A DNA stretch of 64,000 bases from an uncultured Methanolobus sp. (GTDB lineage Archaea; Halobacteriota; Methanosarcinia; Methanosarcinales; Methanosarcinaceae): NCBI RefSeq assembly GCF_963665675.1, contig NZ_OY762426.1, positions 2,294,001-2,358,000 of the forward strand. The letters run 5' to 3'. The position numbers and the translations under genes were made by a program. Below the pieces are notes generated by a model that searched no databases, had not been told where the DNA came from, and saw only the letters and a list, made by a program, of their open reading frames with translations. Below, in pieces: positions 62,174 to 64,000 of this stretch (position 1 is the first letter of the stretch; every line of letters begins with the position of its first letter).

Positions 62174-64000
62174 ACAATTCCTGCCTTACGAGTTTCATTA
62201 TCATTTCAGGTTCGCGGTTATAGCCCACGACGATCTTTGCAAAGTCTCTGAAGTGCGTGATGCTCTTGTCACGTGCCCATTCAAGTATGTCCTGTCGCTG
62301 TTTTAGTTCATCACGGACTCTCTCTTCAGTCCATCCGCGGTTTTCCATCACACTTTCAATAATATAGGAACGTCCGGAATACTGGAACATGTCACGTGCA
62401 GCATCCCATACGAAAACGTCATTTGTAAGCAACTCACCAGTTCTGGGATCTACGCCTACTATTTCAGTAAGGCTCTTGCACCTTCTGACGCGTTCATCGC
62501 CAACCTTGACCTGTACCTGGATAGCTACAAGATCAAGTGCCTGTATCATAATTCTTGGTACATTGATTGGTGGGTTTTCCAGTCTGTGTACGACGGATTG
62601 CACCGAATCTGCATGCATTGTTGAGAATGTGGTGTGTCCTGTGGACATTGCCTGGAACAGTACATAAGCTTCGGCACCTCGCACCTCACCCACCAGGATG
62701 TATTCAGGTCTTTGTCTCAAAGATGCCCTGAGAAGTTCATACATCTCAATGGAACCCTTGTCCTCTCCGGCAAATGCCTGTCTGGTTACACCGGGAATCC
62801 AGTTCGGATGTGAGAGGTTCAGTTCCCTTGTATCTTCAATGGAAACAATTTTCATTTCCGGCTGAATGAAAAGTGAAACCGCATTCATGGCCGTTGTCTT
62901 ACCGGAAGCGGTTCCTCCGGCAAATACCAGGCTTTTACTTGAATCAACAGCCAGCCACATATAAGCCATCATAGCTGTTGAGAATGTATGGAATTCTATC
63001 AGGTTGGCAGGAGTTATTGGATTGTCCTTGAATCTCCTGATAGTAAAAGTACTTCCACGGGTGGTGATTTCACGTCCAAGGGTCATCTGGATACGTGAAC
63101 CATCCGGCATTGTAGCATCCAGCAATGGTTTTGCAATAGATATATGTCTGCCGCATATCTGTGCAATCCTTATGGCAAAAGAATCCAGAACTTCATCGGA
63201 TGGGAATTCAACGTCGCTTGGGATTGAATTGTATTCTTTATGGTAGATGTAAACAGGAGTATTAGGTCCGTCACAGGAGATGTCTTCCAGGTTCGGATCC
63301 CTCATGAGCACATCGATTTCTCCATATCCTACATAGTCACGGACAATGTGGTACATTATTCTCTCACGTTTTCTTGGTGAAATGTCAATCTTGAATTCCT
63401 GCAGGTATTTCATTACATTTTCTTTCAGATATTCCTCAGCGTTTTTGCGGGAAATTTCCTTAAGGTTCACATCAAGTGTTTCGATAAACTTCAGTTTTAT
63501 AGTATCAAGTAGTTCCTGTTCCTTTTCCGTAAGAACAGGTTCGATTGCCTGATATTGATATTCATGTGACTCCGGGTTGTATGCAATTCTGACATACGCA
63601 TAGAGCGGATTTATCTCATACAGTTCCACTTCCCTGTAAGGACTATCAGCAGGCATCGTGAGGTCTACTATGGACCCGTGTTCCACAACATTATAAGGTT
63701 CCATGTAGGATTTTTTCGGTGAAAACAGTTTGTTGATACGGTCAAGAATCGAAGTGCCTTTTTCCTCTTCTGCAAAAAGGTCATCTTCAATTGGTTCCTC
63801 GTTGAATATTTCGGAAATAGTACCTTTCCAGAATGAATCTCTCTCTTCTTCAATATCATCCCTGAATGATGGGATATAGACATCATCTATCTTGCTTTTC
63901 AATCCCTCGATGCTTATAGGTTCTGCATCCGGGAGGATAAGGTCTGCAAGTTCACCGATCACATCATCCTCATCAACTGCCAGAGTACTGTCAAGTTCAT
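62166..64000 (-). CDS. Type II/IV secretion (Tad/pilus) ATPase, 5' end outside window
   Basis: A GspE/FlaI/TadA-family hexameric ATPase of at least ~610 residues. Walker A is FAGGTASGKTT (~345), the Asp box VSIEDTREL, Walker B ILVGEVRGAEA and the His box GHTTFSTMHADS follow. A GTG at 63962 could be a start, but the frame stays open and acidic to base 64000, so the gene probably begins beyond the window. It powers the two F-domain proteins downstream. The orphan archaellin at 42424 is too far away to be assigned to it. Confidence 0.92.
   Translation of the reverse strand, partial: ELDSTLAVDEDDVIGELADLILPDAEPISIEGLKSKIDDVYIPSFRDDIEEERDSFWKGTISEIFNEEPIEDDLFAEEEKGTSILDRINKLFSPKKSYMEPYNVVEHGSIVDLTMPADSPYREVELYEINPLYAYVRIAYNPESHEYQYQAIEPVLTEKEQELLDTIKLKFIETLDVNLKEISRKNAEEYLKENVMKYLQEFKIDISPRKRERIMYHIVRDYVGYGEIDVLMRDPNLEDISCDGPNTPVYIYHKEYNSIPSDVEFPSDEVLDSFAIRIAQICGRHISIAKPLLDATMPDGSRIQMTLGREITTRGSTFTIRRFKDNPITPANLIEFHTFSTAMMAYMWLAVDSSKSLVFAGGTASGKTTAMNAVSLFIQPEMKIVSIEDTRELNLSHPNWIPGVTRQAFAGEDKGSIEMYELLRASLRQRPEYILVGEVRGAEAYVLFQAMSTGHTTFSTMHADSVQSVVHRLENPPINVPRIMIQALDLVAIQVQVKVGDERVRRCKSLTEIVGVDPRTGELLTNDVFVWDAARDMFQYSGRSYIIESVMENRGWTEERVRDELKQRQDILEWARDKSITHFRDFAKIVVGYNREPEMIMKLVRQELYG

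Overview
The window comes from a methanogenic archaeon of the Methanosarcinaceae, most likely a methylotrophic genus such as Methanolobus, Methanococcoides or Methanomethylovorans. The reasons are a complete mcrBDCGA operon with the Mmp10 arginine methylase, split RNA polymerase A'/A'' and B'/B'' genes, family-D DNA polymerase, archaeal CoA-biosynthesis genes, a MASE3 histidine kinase, a corrinoid/methyltransferase pair and an archaellin. The genus is inferred from protein character, not from a database match. Composition is moderately AT-rich and intergenic regions are strongly AT-rich.

Layout. 0-8 kb is accessory: a corrinoid protein, a UroD/MtaA-like methyltransferase and a DUF1638-like sensor histidine kinase in one tight operon, an insertion sequence with a visible target duplication, a second (MASE3) histidine kinase, and a convergent FAD oxidoreductase/DUF1641 pair. 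A ~95-bp near-identical direct repeat occurs at base 1 and again at 8451, framing this block. 8.6-22.2 kb is a long core operon on the minus strand: tRNA-Lys, rpoH, rpoB'', rpoB', rpoA', rpoA'', rpl30e, nusA, rps12, rps7, EF-2, EF-1alpha, rps10. 22.6-29.8 kb (minus) is cofactor metabolism: phosphopantothenoylcysteine synthesis, pantoate kinase and phosphopantothenate synthetase for CoA, plus a deaminase and a hydrolase that recycle S-adenosylhomocysteine. 29.9-35 kb holds a frameshifted nucleotidyltransferase and a plus-strand run of envelope genes, including three lipoproteins. 35-37.6 kb is a ribosome-related set: a Vms1-like peptidyl-tRNA hydrolase, an unknown protein and the RlmE rRNA methylase.

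37.7-47 kb is mixed: an IS1634-type element, a TPR protein, DUF211, PHP phosphoesterase, cyclase-family hydrolase, an orphan archaellin with an inserted beta-rich segment, a hydantoinase/oxoprolinase-family ATPase and a radical SAM/SPASM enzyme. 47.4-54 kb is the methyl-coenzyme M reductase operon with divergent mmp10. 54-64 kb carries the DNA polymerase D large subunit, a small secreted protein, a small winged-helix protein, tRNA-Leu, two-subunit fumarase, and a Tad/type IV-pilus-like ATPase with two membrane proteins; the ATPase gene runs off the right edge.

Points worth attention are the methyltransferase-sensor module with lost zinc-ligand cysteines, the long direct repeat around the first 8.4 kb, two genes (rpoB'' and the winged-helix gene) whose conserved N-termini lie upstream of any usable ATG/GTG, the frameshifted nucleotidyltransferase, the modified archaellin and the Vms1-unknown-RlmE neighbourhood.
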